From Tetrapisispora phaffii CBS 4417 (lineage: Eukaryota > Ascomycota > Saccharomycetes > Saccharomycetales > Saccharomycetaceae), in assembly GCF_000236905.1 (NCBI RefSeq), contig NC_016520.1, forward strand, positions 1 through 64,000: a DNA stretch of 64,000 nucleotides. Reading direction: 5' to 3'. This document shows, one piece after another, positions 32,695 to 44,646 of the stretch. The notes below the pieces were generated by a model, which saw only the letters and a list, made by a program, of their open reading frames with translations, had not been told where the DNA came from and made no database searches. A program made the translations under genes and the position numbers. Position 1 is the first letter of the stretch; every line of letters starts with the position of its first letter.

Positions 32695-34626
32695 CTATTT
32701 AGTTTTAGTGTTGGATGCATTAGCTTTGTTATTAGCTTTCGTTGCTTTGGTATTTGAAGCACCAGCTGCTTGCTTTTTCTTGGTGACTCTTTTCTTCTTA
32801 GCTTGAGTTTCGCCATCAGCTTTCTTAGCATTTTTACGAGGCTTTTTAGCTTTTGGATTGGCACCAGTTGTAGAATTAGCAACTCTTTTAGCGGCGCCTC
32901 TACCTTTGGTTTGTTTGCCTTGTGCTTGTTTAGCGGAAGGTTTATATCCATCTTGTTCACTCATATTTTGAATATTCGTAGATGAGTTCGAGGTCATTGA
33001 TATTTTCATATTAAAGAAATTTTGTTTTGAATTATTCTTAGGATTCTCAGTCATTTTCTTTTTATTTAATTTCCATTGCTCAATGAACTTGATTCTGCTA
33101 AATTGATTATTATCATTGTGGTTGTTTGCGTTTGCTGCTGCTGCCGCAATCTTAGCCTTATTAGAGTTTTTACCAGTTGCTTCGCCATTTAGCTTATTAT
33201 CTACATAATCCTCTTCTAATGCTGAATTATTCTTTAGAGATGATTTATTATTAGATGAGCCTAAGGCTTGTTTTGTCAATGCAATAGCTAGAGTAGATAA
33301 TGTCGACGAAGTGGTCCTATCGGCTGCAATCAACATCAATTGTTCATAGTTAGAACTACGTTGTGGTAACTCTTCGAATTGTTCAATATGACCGACAACA
33401 CCTTTAGATCCAGGTATGTTACTAACTTCACGGTGACAGAAACGTACATCCTTTGGATCATCATTTACCTTGATTGGTTCAATAAATGCATCAGCTTCGA
33501 GGTTATCTTTATATCCATATGGGTTCAACGGCACATCTAACAATATATTTCTTTTCGTTATAGCCAAAAGTTCAGCTTCTAGTAGTTGATATATACTATC
33601 TGAGAACCTTGACTGATCAGCATATGTCATCATATCACAATAAGTTGTCAAATCATTTGGCCTCAGCAGTGTTCTGTACACTCTAGGTCTCTTGATTGTT
33701 GTAGAATTGTCAATTTTTTGCATATTCGTCCTATTATCATTACTGTTTTTATTATTATTGTCATTAGTACTATCAGTTGTTGCATTTACGGATGTAGTAG
33801 ATTTTACGTTATCAACGTTATTCCCTGGACCGTTTGTATTTTGATCTGGTTGAGTGGCTGAACTTGGTGTATTGGCAGTTGCTTTATTTTCTTTTGTTTT
33901 GATATCTACTGTATTTGTATGATCGTAAACTTGTAGAATCAAATTACCTTCGTAAAATTGAATGTTACAATCCTTCAAAACTTCCATAATTGCTTCTGGA
34001 ATTCTGCTTCTTGCCACATATTCTAAAAATTCTTTTAGCATTGGATTATTTTTCGTTAGAATCAAACCTTCACTATTTAATTCAGGCGATTTTTGTTGTT
34101 GCTGCAATCTTGTATTGGCAGGAGCACATATCTTATAGTTATTTTCGAATATATGGAATTCAAAACTTGGCTTGTATTGTTTATATTTTTGCAAGATTGA
34201 GTTTATATCCTCGACGAAATTATAGAGCCTTTTTGGTTTCTTATTAATGGTCATCGACATTTGGTGGAATTGGTTTTCATAGTTTATCATTGCCTGTTGT
34301 TGTTTCTTCTGCTGTAATATCTTCTGCTGTAGCATCTGTTGCTGTGGGCTTATATTTTGACTTGCATATTTTTGATTTGCTTGCATTTGTGGTACAGATG
34401 GGACGTTGTTGTTGATATTAGTGCTTGCAGGTACATTTTTCAATTGTTGGTTTTGGTTTAATTGTTGTGGCCTGTTAACTGGACTTCCAAAAATTTGTTG
34501 TTGAAGTGGCGACTGTCCCGATGGGCTCATCATGTTGTTGTTTGAAGTATCAATTTGTCTATTCATTTGATTAGCCTGATTGACGGGTACTCCGAGTGGA
34601 AAATTTGCTAAATTGGCGTTCTCCAT
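32695..34626 (-). CDS. SPT20: SPT20 (ADA5), SAGA complex structural subunit
   Basis: 643 residues from the ATG at 34626. A Gln/Asn-rich disordered N-terminus leads to the conserved SPT20 domain at about 128-250 (KPKRLYNFVEDINSILQKY through the GNLILQVYDHT segment). A second conserved block begins RPRVYRTLLRPNDLTTYCDM. The C-terminus is Lys/Ala-rich and repetitive, containing AKKPRKNAKKADGE-type basic sequence. Spt20 holds SAGA together and links it to activators and TBP. It corresponds to YOL148C. The basic tail is more repetitive than expected and may vary between strains. Confidence 0.95.
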   Translation of the reverse strand: MENANLANFPLGVPVNQANQMNRQIDTSNNNMMSPSGQSPLQQQIFGSPVNRPQQLNQNQQLKNVPASTNINNNVPSVPQMQANQKYASQNISPQQQMLQQKILQQKKQQQAMINYENQFHQMSMTINKKPKRLYNFVEDINSILQKYKQYKPSFEFHIFENNYKICAPANTRLQQQQKSPELNSEGLILTKNNPMLKEFLEYVARSRIPEAIMEVLKDCNIQFYEGNLILQVYDHTNTVDIKTKENKATANTPSSATQPDQNTNGPGNNVDNVKSTTSVNATTDSTNDNNNKNSNDNRTNMQKIDNSTTIKRPRVYRTLLRPNDLTTYCDMMTYADQSRFSDSIYQLLEAELLAITKRNILLDVPLNPYGYKDNLEADAFIEPIKVNDDPKDVRFCHREVSNIPGSKGVVGHIEQFEELPQRSSNYEQLMLIAADRTTSSTLSTLAIALTKQALGSSNNKSSLKNNSALEEDYVDNKLNGEATGKNSNKAKIAAAAANANNHNDNNQFSRIKFIEQWKLNKKKMTENPKNNSKQNFFNMKISMTSNSSTNIQNMSEQDGYKPSAKQAQGKQTKGRGAAKRVANSTTGANPKAKKPRKNAKKADGETQAKKKRVTKKKQAAGASNTKATKANNKANASNTKTK

Positions 34627-35019
34627 TACCTATGACGTTCCGATGCTTTGGAGGAAGAATTGAATTAAATTGATGGAACCACTAAGACGAAAAACAATGA
34701 TCCAAAAAGAGTGTAGTAATGAGAAGAACAGTTTATTAGAATCTATATAATAAGCTCTGTTGTGTTTTCTCAACTAACCGTTTCTTATGTTGTAGGGTTC
34801 ACTTTGATCTTGATATTTCATAGTTGAGAATTCAGTATTTTTGAATTCGCAGAAAAATAAAAATTGAAATTTAAGAAACTTTACAAATTTGATGAAATAA
34901 AGAGAGTGTAATTGTAAACATAAATATTTATATTACAATTTGAATATATAAATATAGGTGATTGGATATTGTGTATATACGGACTTTTTATTTACTGTTT
35001 CGTTCAATTGACAAAGGCG
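34627..35019. promoter_or_regulatory. SPT20 upstream region
   Basis: 393 AT-rich bases between SPT20 and the end of PEX11. No site is assigned. Confidence 0.4.
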
Positions 35020-35772
35020 TTATTTTGTTGAAGGTGGTATTTTATCCCAAGCTTCCTTTATTCCAAAGTAAGAAGTGATGACACCAGCTAAAGAAGCGTA
35101 ACCATTTTGATTTAATTTAATTAAATCTAATGAATTGACTACAACCGTTGAGTCTAATAGATCCCAAACGATTTTTCTTAAGACTTGATGTTTTTGAATA
35201 TTCAAAGATTGAATAATTTTTTCATCTTCAAATTCATTTTGTTTTTCTATATTATTATTCTTTAATTCGATTAATTTTTCATTCAAAGTGATGATTGTCT
35301 TTGCACTTGTAAGTAAACTTGTAACCAAACCAAACAACCAAAAATAATTTGTTATTTTTGGTAATCTCTTTACCGTGAACTCATTTTTTGGTAAAACATT
35401 CAATATTCTTAATAAATTTAATTGATCGAATGTTAAATATAAACAATTGAATAAATTTTTATAAAAAGTTAGTATGAAATCAATGTGTAAAGAGCCGTTT
35501 CTCTTATTATACAGTTTAATTAAAGATTGTAAAATTGAAATTGGCTTTAAAAATCTCAAAAATTTCCTAACGATTCCAATTTGTGCTTGTAAGTTCTTGT
35601 ATAATAACACATTTTTCTTGATATTCAAAATTAGATTCAAATTTTTGTTAGATAAAATAAAGCTAAATAGATATTGTAATAGTCTTAACGATTTTTCCCT
35701 ACCGTTTACAGTTTCCAAAAAAGTAACCAATTTATTTAAAGAAGGGTGATGCACCAACGTATCGCAAACCAT
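35020..35772 (-). CDS. PEX11: PEX11, peroxisomal membrane elongation factor
   Basis: 250 residues from the ATG at 35772. It begins MVCDTLVHHPSLNKLV, nearly the S. cerevisiae Pex11 start. The amphipathic segment with IGIVRKFLRFLKP and a conserved FDQLNLLRILNVLP-type stretch are present, and the C-terminus has a hydrophobic helix. Pex11 remodels peroxisomal membranes before fission. It has the YOL147C position next to SPT20 and divergent to PSF3. It is slightly longer than the 236-residue S. cerevisiae protein. Confidence 0.95.
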   Translation of the reverse strand: MVCDTLVHHPSLNKLVTFLETVNGREKSLRLLQYLFSFILSNKNLNLILNIKKNVLLYKNLQAQIGIVRKFLRFLKPISILQSLIKLYNKRNGSLHIDFILTFYKNLFNCLYLTFDQLNLLRILNVLPKNEFTVKRLPKITNYFWLFGLVTSLLTSAKTIITLNEKLIELKNNNIEKQNEFEDEKIIQSLNIQKHQVLRKIVWDLLDSTVVVNSLDLIKLNQNGYASLAGVITSYFGIKEAWDKIPPSTK

Positions 35773-36618
35773 GGTAACTTGACAGTTGTTAAACGACTAG
35801 AACCGGCAAAACAAAAACTGTAAGTAAAGGCAAAAGTGCTTCTTCTATGTTTATGGCTCTATATATATATGTGTGTGTGTGTATATATCTGTGTGTGTGT
35901 GTATATCTGTGTGTTTATATATGTTTATATATCGTAAATCAGTTGATCTGAATGTATTACAAGAGTTACTTATAAGAGCGGTTAATTCTATCTTGTCACG
36001 ATATTGGGGATAACGTTGGTCCCTTTTAAAATTGAAGGGAGTCACACAAAGAGGAATGGCGTTTATCTCCGTCGGCGGTGGGACGTTATCCGCGTGGTGG
36101 CCACCAAATTTTCTCCATTCGTCAGAGAAGGGCTCAATGTCGGGTAAACAGGTTGTGACCACAGGCAGGCGGCGCCTTATTGTTGCAACTGAGCAGATAC
36201 GTTGATGGCTGGCTAGTCGACAGGTTGGCCAGTGGAGAAGTTTGCCGGTTTGCAGGTTTGTCGCTGGTTAAAGCTTGCTTTAACCAGTTCAATTGAGTCA
36301 TTCACTGGCAACAGACCTCCGACCTCGAGTGGTTCCCAAAAACATACACAGTGTAGTCGGTTCCCTTGGTCAGACATGTTCCATGTTGGTTGTTCAAGAT
36401 TGAACAACCTAAAGCCTTCGAACAGTCTTTGTAGAACGGTCCGATGGTTTCTGTTTACCCGGATTATCTGTCGCGTCACCGAATTATGAGTTCCCATAGT
36501 AAATAAATACAATAACATTTCGTGTTTCCTGCACACATAAATATATACATATACATATACATATATATTGCTCTTATAATACACTTGACAATAGCGTCAA
36601 GACAAAGTGGACGCAACG
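35773..36618. promoter_or_regulatory. Divergent PEX11 / PSF3 region with inverted repeats
   Basis: 846 bases. A TG/TA microsatellite is at 35861-35932. A GC-richer part (36000-36480) holds two perfect inverted repeats with 2-base spacers: 11-bp arms at 36264-36274/36277-36287 and 10-bp arms at 36388-36397/36400-36409. TGAGTCA (Gcn4 site) is at 36294-36300. TTACCCG (Reb1 site) is at 36455-36461, about 160 bases before PSF3. Small open frames here start with non-ATG codons and are not credited. Confidence 0.5.
35861..35932. repeat. TG/TA microsatellite
   Basis: Alternating runs of TA and TG dinucleotides in three blocks. Simple repeat about 100 bases upstream of PEX11. Confidence 0.95.
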
Positions 36619-37323
36619 ATGGGTGGTTACTACGATATCGATGACATTCTAGCCGAGTCGGTGGAAGTTCCTTGCAGATTCAATTACGATGTGCCGGGTC
36701 TAGGTTATCTAGAAGGTGCTCCAGGAAAACAAATTAGTAAGAACTCGAAAGTATTGTTGCCCATATGGCTTGCGAGGATCCTGGCAATTATAGGTGGTAG
36801 CGATGACGACGATGATGGCAACGAAAACATCACAAATCAAATGAATACAAGCATGAACGAATCGATGATCTCGAATTCTTTAGTTCTGCCGTTTATAGAA
36901 CTTCTCACTCCTAAATTTATTACCAACAAGATTATAAATGCAATCAAGGCCTCGCCAGAATCCCTGGATTTACATGCAATCAATTCGTATTTCATTGAGG
37001 TCTGGTCAAAATGGATAAATTTATTTGCTGATAAAAACCTTTCTCTGATCTTACAAGATCTAATATTGAAAAGATCTATAGAGATAAGTAACTTTGCAAG
37101 TAATATAATGACAAGTGTCTATTCAAATAATCAGTTCGACCATACAGCAAAGAACGATTTCTTCGCTGAGAATGCTGCCGATGATGACGCCGAATACGAC
37201 GTTGGGAATGTTAATAACAATATAAATAACCCATTTATATTAACAATGGACGAATATGAAAAGAAAGTGTACAGGAAAACGCATAACTCATACAAAGATA
37301 CAAAAGCATGGTTGTATAAATAA
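36619..37323 (+). CDS. PSF3: PSF3, GINS complex subunit
   Basis: 234 residues from the ATG at 36619; the frame's upstream extension starts with GTG. It begins MGGYYDIDDILAESVEVPC, matching the Psf3 N-terminal beta domain, followed by the GLGYLEG segment and PIWLARILAIIGG. The C-terminal part ends ESYKDT-like (NSYKDTKAWLYK). GINS (Sld5-Psf1-Psf2-Psf3) joins Cdc45 and Mcm2-7 in the replicative helicase. It corresponds to YOL146W. Acidic and Asn-rich inserts (about 60-80 and 180-205) make it longer than the 194-residue S. cerevisiae protein. Confidence 0.94.
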   Translation: MGGYYDIDDILAESVEVPCRFNYDVPGLGYLEGAPGKQISKNSKVLLPIWLARILAIIGGSDDDDDGNENITNQMNTSMNESMISNSLVLPFIELLTPKFITNKIINAIKASPESLDLHAINSYFIEVWSKWINLFADKNLSLILQDLILKRSIEISNFASNIMTSVYSNNQFDHTAKNDFFAENAADDDAEYDVGNVNNNINNPFILTMDEYEKKVYRKTHNSYKDTKAWLYK

Positions 37324-37794
37324 TAATAAAAAACAATACAACATGGCAGCATGCATACTTATATATCTCTCCATATATAAAGTAATTTTAAATAAACCTC
37401 TGGAAAATGAATGCATTCGATAATAGTATTTGATATATAGCCTCAGCACTGCACATTAACCATCACATTAAATGAGATTAATGATCTTAGTGGTTGCCAA
37501 TAAGTAAGACAGCCTCTCGGTAGTAATCATCTCTTCTTATTAATAACAAATCACGTGCAGATTAATAGTAGTTGTCTGAAAAATTTTTGTGAGATGAGAT
37601 GAGATGAGATGAAAGGTAACTGTGATAACTGTAAGATCTATTGCTTTAAGTTAAAAGTAATTGTATGTATATAAGTAATTATGTTAGAGTATACAGATAT
37701 TTATAATTGGTTAAGCATTGCATGTTTTGTCAAATATTAGTTTCTATAAAGAAAAAAGTAAGGAATTCGAGAACTGACTTCAATCGCAAGAACC
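37324..37794. promoter_or_regulatory. NOP8 upstream region with RRPE and PAC-like motifs
   Basis: TGAAAAATTTT, an exact RRPE ribosome-biogenesis element, is at 37577-37587. It is followed directly by four tandem GAGAT units (37591-37610) that create repeated GATGAG, the PAC core. CACGTG is at 37552-37557. The block sits about 200 bases before the NOP8 start. RRPE plus PAC is the standard control module of ribosome-biogenesis genes, which fits NOP8. Confidence 0.6.
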
Positions 37795-39291
37795 ATGCCA
37801 ATTGATAAAAGAATTTTTATTGGTAATCTAAACAATCAGATCGATGCTAGTTTAGAGGATCTGGGAAAGAGATTCAAGACTTTTGGGAATGTCATTACAT
37901 CATTCGAAAAGGGTAGTAATTTTGCGCACGTCAACATGAGTTTTGAAGATGAAAAAAATTTTAATGATTTGAAAAGAAACTTTAATAATTTGAAATTCAA
38001 AGGTAATCTATTGAAGATCGATATAGCTAAACCAGATTGGCAACATCAGTGGAAGCTACAACGTGAGAAAGATGCTAAAGATAATTTAAAATTAGAAAAA
38101 GTGGCAAAGAAGAAGGATTGGGAATTTTACAAAAAAATCGAAAATGTTAACAAGACATGGAAAGATCGTAGAGATGTCATGGACGGTAGAATACGAAAAA
38201 CTCCAAGAACAAAACAAACGAAACGTAATGTTACATTTAGAATTGATGTTAACGGTTCTTTGAAAGTTTATAAGTGCTATAAGACAAAGCTATGGGGTTA
38301 CGAAAAAAATAAAGAATTGCAAGATTTAGTATACAAATTTGTGGGTTCAAAATGGAGAAACGGAAATGACCATATCGTTGACAAATTAGATTACAGTAGA
38401 TCTAGGAATTTATTTACGTTGAAATTAACTAAAATTGGAAATGAATCAGTGAAGGGCTCAACAGATGCATCAAAGAATATTGAAAACGAAGGTGAATACG
38501 AAGCATTAGAAAAACAAGCTGAAAATGAAAAAATCCATGATGCCCTTACTAATGTTCTTAATGATCTTGATCTTGAGAAGCCAATTGATATTGTGGATTC
38601 AGATGATGATTTTGACTTCAATAGCAATGTCACTGAAAATGATTCAAATAATAAAAGGGCTGAGAATAACTATGAGAATGGCCAATATAATCAAAATCAC
38701 GACGATAATTACAATGAACATTATGAAGAACAGGAAGAATACTATGAAGAAAATGAGCAATACCCTAAAGAACAGGAAGATAAATACCCAGAAGAAGAAA
38801 TAGAAAAAGAAGAAAGTGAAGAGGAATTTATACCAACATTTGCCGCCACACCAGTACAACCTGTGGAAGGTACCATTAGTAACACAGATAATTTAAGATC
38901 TCTATTCAATCCTGAAGAACAGAAATCAGATTTTATGTTAGCGCAAAAGGGAAATGAAGATATAGATGAATCTAAAACTTTTGTCGATGAACAAATCCAA
39001 GATAGCAAAGAATTTCAAGAAAATCTCAAGGCCTCCGCCCAACAATTTACTAAATTTAATCAAAAACATCTATTTTTTCCACATTTAAGGTCACCGTTCT
39101 TAATTGGTCAAACTCAATTGACTAAAGTGACTGCCTCTATTAACAGGAACTCTGCTCTATTGGAAAATTGGGAGAATGAATTTTGGGACAACAGAGGTAA
39201 CTGGATGAGGGAAATGAAACAAAAGAAGAAAGATGCTGTAAGATCATTGAATAGAAGAAGAGGAAAGGGTAAAGATGATATTTTAATTTGA
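37795..39291 (+). CDS. NOP8: NOP8, 60S ribosome biogenesis factor
   Basis: 498 residues from the ATG at 37795. An N-terminal RRM spans about 5-80, with RNP-like RIFIGNLNN at 5-13. A basic central region follows, then a strongly acidic stretch (about 285-345) of Glu/Asp/Tyr/Gln, and a conserved C-terminal segment rich in aromatic and basic residues. Nop8 is a nucleolar protein needed for 60S assembly and works with Nip7. It corresponds to YOL144W in position and length (484 residues in S. cerevisiae). It is convergent with RIB4. Confidence 0.92.
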   Translation: MPIDKRIFIGNLNNQIDASLEDLGKRFKTFGNVITSFEKGSNFAHVNMSFEDEKNFNDLKRNFNNLKFKGNLLKIDIAKPDWQHQWKLQREKDAKDNLKLEKVAKKKDWEFYKKIENVNKTWKDRRDVMDGRIRKTPRTKQTKRNVTFRIDVNGSLKVYKCYKTKLWGYEKNKELQDLVYKFVGSKWRNGNDHIVDKLDYSRSRNLFTLKLTKIGNESVKGSTDASKNIENEGEYEALEKQAENEKIHDALTNVLNDLDLEKPIDIVDSDDDFDFNSNVTENDSNNKRAENNYENGQYNQNHDDNYNEHYEEQEEYYEENEQYPKEQEDKYPEEEIEKEESEEEFIPTFAATPVQPVEGTISNTDNLRSLFNPEEQKSDFMLAQKGNEDIDESKTFVDEQIQDSKEFQENLKASAQQFTKFNQKHLFFPHLRSPFLIGQTQLTKVTASINRNSALLENWENEFWDNRGNWMREMKQKKKDAVRSLNRRRGKGKDDILI

Positions 39292-39478
39292 TAACAATCA
39301 TGCAAATTAATATATATTATTAATAGTATTTTATGTAGGCATCATTTTTTTTCATTATACTATAAAGCATATTAAATTTAATTTTACATTTTGCACTATA
39401 ATAATGTGAAACTCGATAAATATTCAAAAGATATCATTGTATACATATTTATATTATCTATTAAAATTTCAATTTTAT

Positions 39479-40867
<1,389 letters not shown>

Positions 40868-42169
40868 TTAATAGAATTCGTTATCACCTTCTACAATGTG
40901 ATCTCTAGCGTATTGTGATCCACCTTTAGTATCCATTGCCTCTCTTGAATCCTCTTCTACATCACCGAGGTCTTCTGTATCTCTAGGAACATGATTTAGC
41001 TGCACACTTGGTGCATATTTTGTGTTTTCTAAATTGGAATATATAGAAGTTAAGATTTTATCCAAGTATTCAGGAGAGTTGACATTAAACATATTAGATG
41101 GTCTAACATCTAATTTATAGTCAGGCCCATAATATTCGTAGTAGTCATTGTAAGGTAGATCTTCATCTAATATTACATTATTTAACAAACCAGTTTCGAA
41201 ACACCATGTTCTGGCAACGTTTCTCATAGTGTAACCACCACCACCTACAACCATCATAGGTATATTAAAGGATTTAACAAAATTTACACAGTTAGCGTGA
41301 CCTCTCATAGATAAATTGAAACAACCTAGACGATCACCGGATAAAGAGTCACCACCACATTGTAGTACCACAGCTGAAGGTTGGTACCATTCCATGATTT
41401 TACTGATCACGGATTCGAATACTGATCTATATGTAGCATCATCCATACCATCTCTTAAGGGAACGTTTACAGCGTAATTCTTACCCTTTCCAATACCAAC
41501 ATCTCTTAATTCACCTGTACCTGGGAAAAACTCACCATATTTGTGAAAGGAACAGGTCATGACTCTATCCGTTGTGTAAAATGCTTCTTCGACACCATCA
41601 CCATGATGGACATCGATATCAATATATAGAACTCTTGGGTGGTATCTTAGTAATTCGATAATACCTAACACGATATCATTCAGATAACAAAATCCGGAAG
41701 CTTCAGATTTCTTAGCATGATGTAAGCCACCAGCATAATTAATAGCAACATCACATTTACCTCTATTCAATCTAGCAGCACCTTCCATAGAACCACCACC
41801 CGATATGCTACAATATTCAAAAAGACCATCAAATACTGGACAATCGTCACCGACATTGAATTTGACACTCTCTTTTTTAAACATATCCAGATTGTCGGGT
41901 GTGACTCTCGACAAAAAGTCAATGTATTCATCTGTGTGGAATTGGCACATTTCTTGTTTAGTAGCTGGTTTTGCTCTATATATCTCCATCTTCTTATATA
42001 AACCGTAATTCATCACTAACGAGTGGGTCATTCTTATTCTATGTGGTTTCATTGGATGGCCAGCACCATATGCATAGTTACCAACGTCTGCGTCGTAGAA
42101 GTACGCTACTCTTTTTTTATTATTTGGGTTAACCACAATTGGATCAAAAGGTTTTGCCTCATACACCAT
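40868..42169 (-). CDS. RPD3: RPD3, class I histone deacetylase
   Basis: 433 residues from the ATG at 42169, the same length as S. cerevisiae Rpd3 and nearly collinear in sequence. Catalytic His150/His151 lie in [15 protein letters not shown], and zinc ligands Asp186/His188 are in DIDVHHGDG; a Tyr sits in [14 protein letters not shown]. The tail ends [16 protein letters not shown]. It is the catalytic subunit of the Rpd3L and Rpd3S corepressors. It has the YNL330C position, next to MDJ2 (PEX6, YNL329C, is not present between them). Confidence 0.98.
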   Translation of the reverse strand: MVYEAKPFDPIVVNPNNKKRVAYFYDADVGNYAYGAGHPMKPHRIRMTHSLVMNYGLYKKMEIYRAKPATKQEMCQFHTDEYIDFLSRVTPDNLDMFKKESVKFNVGDDCPVFDGLFEYCSISGGGSMEGAARLNRGKCDVAINYAGGLHHAKKSEASGFCYLNDIVLGIIELLRYHPRVLYIDIDVHHGDGVEEAFYTTDRVMTCSFHKYGEFFPGTGELRDVGIGKGKNYAVNVPLRDGMDDATYRSVFESVISKIMEWYQPSAVVLQCGGDSLSGDRLGCFNLSMRGHANCVNFVKSFNIPMMVVGGGGYTMRNVARTWCFETGLLNNVILDEDLPYNDYYEYYGPDYKLDVRPSNMFNVNSPEYLDKILTSIYSNLENTKYAPSVQLNHVPRDTEDLGDVEEDSREAMDTKGGSQYARDHIVEGDNEFY

Positions 42170-42623
42170 CGTTATAAAATCAATTTTGAACGCTAAACCT
42201 CTCGTCTATCTATGAATGAACAATAAAAACCAACTTTTAAACTAATTTAAGATTGCCGAGAGTCTTAAGAAGAAAGAACGAATAAAAACAGTACAATTGA
42301 ATTAAGTGATTAAGTTTATTAATAATTTAGATAATTAAATATTAATAAACTCTTAGGTACTCGAAAAGAATTAATATTAATGTTTCTGAAAGGGAAAGAA
42401 TTTTGAAAAATCGGGAAGGAAGCTCAGGGACGGGTAAAACTGGGTTATTAGATTAAATATTAAGAGACGTATATAGGAACCTTACTATTCAAGTGATGGG
42501 ATGACAAGATAATGATCTCTATGATGATGATGTTGTTGCTTGTGTCTGTGATTTATATTGTATATTACATTTTGAATATTGACTGTTCTTTTTTATGTAT
42601 TCGTGGCTGTTTTAGCGTATTGG
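42170..42623. promoter_or_regulatory. RPD3 upstream region
   Basis: 454 bases between RPD3 and the MDJ2 end. Nothing specific, apart from a CGGGTAAAAC Reb1-like site near 42432. Confidence 0.4.
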
Positions 42624-43058
42624 CTACTTCTTTATCATGTAACCTGATAAAATTATATCTCTAGCTTCATTTATCTTCATGGCCAAGTATGGGCTTCCAC
42701 CTCTATCGGGATGGTTTTTTATCATTGCTGCTCTATGTTTCCTTTTCACCAAACTTTCGTTTAAAAGCGGTACTTCTGAAGAGGTGATGTTTAAGATCGA
42801 CAATGCTTCAGATTCGGACATTTTCTTGAAGAATCCACCTTGATACTCATTCAGTTTTACTTTTAAGCCACTATTTAAATGATTACTGAAGAATCGACTG
42901 TCATAAGATAATTTGCCGCTACTTTTAATGGTGATTCCATTTAATTTTGCAATAGCAGCAGGCGATAATGTCTTGTATAGGGACCACGCTCGTAAGCCTG
43001 ATCTTGTTATTAATGCAATACCTGTGATACCAATTCCAAGTAATATTGGCAACACCAT
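42624..43058 (-). CDS. MDJ2: MDJ2, mitochondrial inner-membrane J-protein
   Basis: 144 residues from the ATG at 43058; a longer frame starts with a non-ATG codon. An N-terminal membrane segment (VLPILLGIGITGIALITRSG), then the conserved LNEYQGGFFKKMSESEAL stretch, precede a C-terminal J domain with the HPD motif in NHPDRGGSPY. Mdj2, a Pam18 relative, stimulates Ssc1 (mtHsp70) at the TIM23 import motor. It has the YNL328C position. Confidence 0.95.
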   Translation of the reverse strand: MVLPILLGIGITGIALITRSGLRAWSLYKTLSPAAIAKLNGITIKSSGKLSYDSRFFSNHLNSGLKVKLNEYQGGFFKKMSESEALSILNITSSEVPLLNESLVKRKHRAAMIKNHPDRGGSPYLAMKINEARDIILSGYMIKK

Positions 43059-44646
43059 TTCAACCAGTAAAAAAAATTGGAAAGATATATTTATCACTGC
43101 TTTGTACTATCCTTTTAGATACATCCACACCTAATGTCCCAGGATGTTTCTCTTTCCACAAATGAAATCAAAAATAATTACAAACTAGAGGCACAACTTC
43201 ATAACCCAGTCCCGTTGCGATGGTTAGAACAACAGCTACCAAACACTTGCGTATGTATCGACGTTTGATGAATCGCAAGTGAATTCGATTACAAAAGTCT
43301 ACGGTTATTCACCATTGTTAACCGTAGTTGAGTGATAAATGAGGCATCTTTAAAGCTGTTTCCTGTTAACTTTATCATACAATTGAAGACTGTCGTAATT
43401 TACCCGGGCAATATGCGAGTAACGCCCAATACAGTTTTACCAGTTTATAGCACCACCAGCTCATATGTAACAAGACTTCAAAGAAGAACCACCGATGCTT
43501 GCATAAGGTAATTTACTTGCTATATTCAACTACAAGGGTAAGCTAAGAAGGTATTCTGTATTGCACGTAATATTTTTTTGGTTCGGAGCAAACAGCGTAT
43601 TCAACAGAGACGCATAAACTTCCGGGTCTCATTCATGCACATGTGGGACCCAGCACATTCGAAAGAATGAGTTCCCTATCCACCCTTGTTGTCTGTAAAC
43701 GGTTCTTTATCAGCTTGACCAACTTACTTACTGGCAATTCTTGCACACTCTTAATTGCTTAGCTTAGTTCATTGTCAGTTCAGCCTTTTCAATTAAATCC
43801 TTTAAACGGCGCAAAGGGTTCACGCGCGCGCAGCAAGATCGAATAAGCCAGGCTGGGTATCGTAACGAGAACTTTGAAATGAGATGAGTTGAGATGAGAT
43901 GAGCTGAGCTTCAGTATTGCTTGACATCTTCTGGAGGTTGAGGGTTAATTTGAGCAAGCATTTGCTGGATGCTTGCAGGTGGGGAAATGGAGTTGAATGG
44001 TGCGATTTTCAAACAGTGGTTGTGCAGTTGGGGATAGTTAGTAGGTTGTTCTGGTTTACACGATTGGCCACTTTTAGCACCAAGTCATATCCGGAATCAG
44101 TCTGCAAGTGGATCACTAAAAGGTTTTGAGACAACTAAGGATGGAATATTGTGAGTTTTTCGTGCTTGGTTTCTTTAACCAGAGATATAGAAGCTGATTT
44201 TAAGTTAGGGAAGCATTCTTGTTAGACCAAGTGGGTGATCGAGCTGGCCTCTGACAAGCATATGCTTGCTAGATCGAGCCAAGCAAGATTGCGGAATGTT
44301 AGGTGATAATGCTGGGGTTCCTACGAAGTTTTATGTGTGCTTGCCAATTTTGAAAGTGATCGGTACCTTAAAACTGATATTAGCTCTTACATATGCTTTG
44401 TCGCTAGTAATCTTGGTGGTGGAATGAATCTTAAGGCAATTAGTAGAAAATTAGATTTCCATTTCGAAATAAATAGCAATATATAAGGAAGCCATATTTC
44501 GTATATCTTGTCAACTTTGGATTCATCTATTCCATTATTATCATTTATTACTATCCAAAAAGAACAACAAACTACAATCATAGATTCAATCTCTAAGAAT
44601 TACACACCAGCTAAAATACAACTTAATTTACTAGATCAAGAAAAAG
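43059..44646. promoter_or_regulatory. 1.6 kb divergent MDJ2 / EGT2-like promoter region
   Basis: No gene. It is unusually long and GC-richer than average. Copies of the Ace2/Swi5-type core ACCAGC or its complement GCTGG occur at 43455-43460, 43964-43968, 44243-44247, 44311-44315 and 44606-44611. In S. cerevisiae EGT2 is an early-G1 target of Swi5/Ace2. A GATGAG-repeat cluster is at about 43877-43910. A TTACCCGGG Reb1-like site is near 43402. Confidence 0.4.

Noticed and set aside
35851..36162. 103-codon minus-strand frame between PEX11 and PSF3
   Set aside because: Starts with GTG and its end is translated from the TG/TA microsatellite.
37552..37614. Possible centromere, from CACGTG followed by AT-rich DNA
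   Set aside because: No CDEIII-like TTTCCGAA element follows at the right distance, and the adjacent motifs fit RRPE/PAC control.
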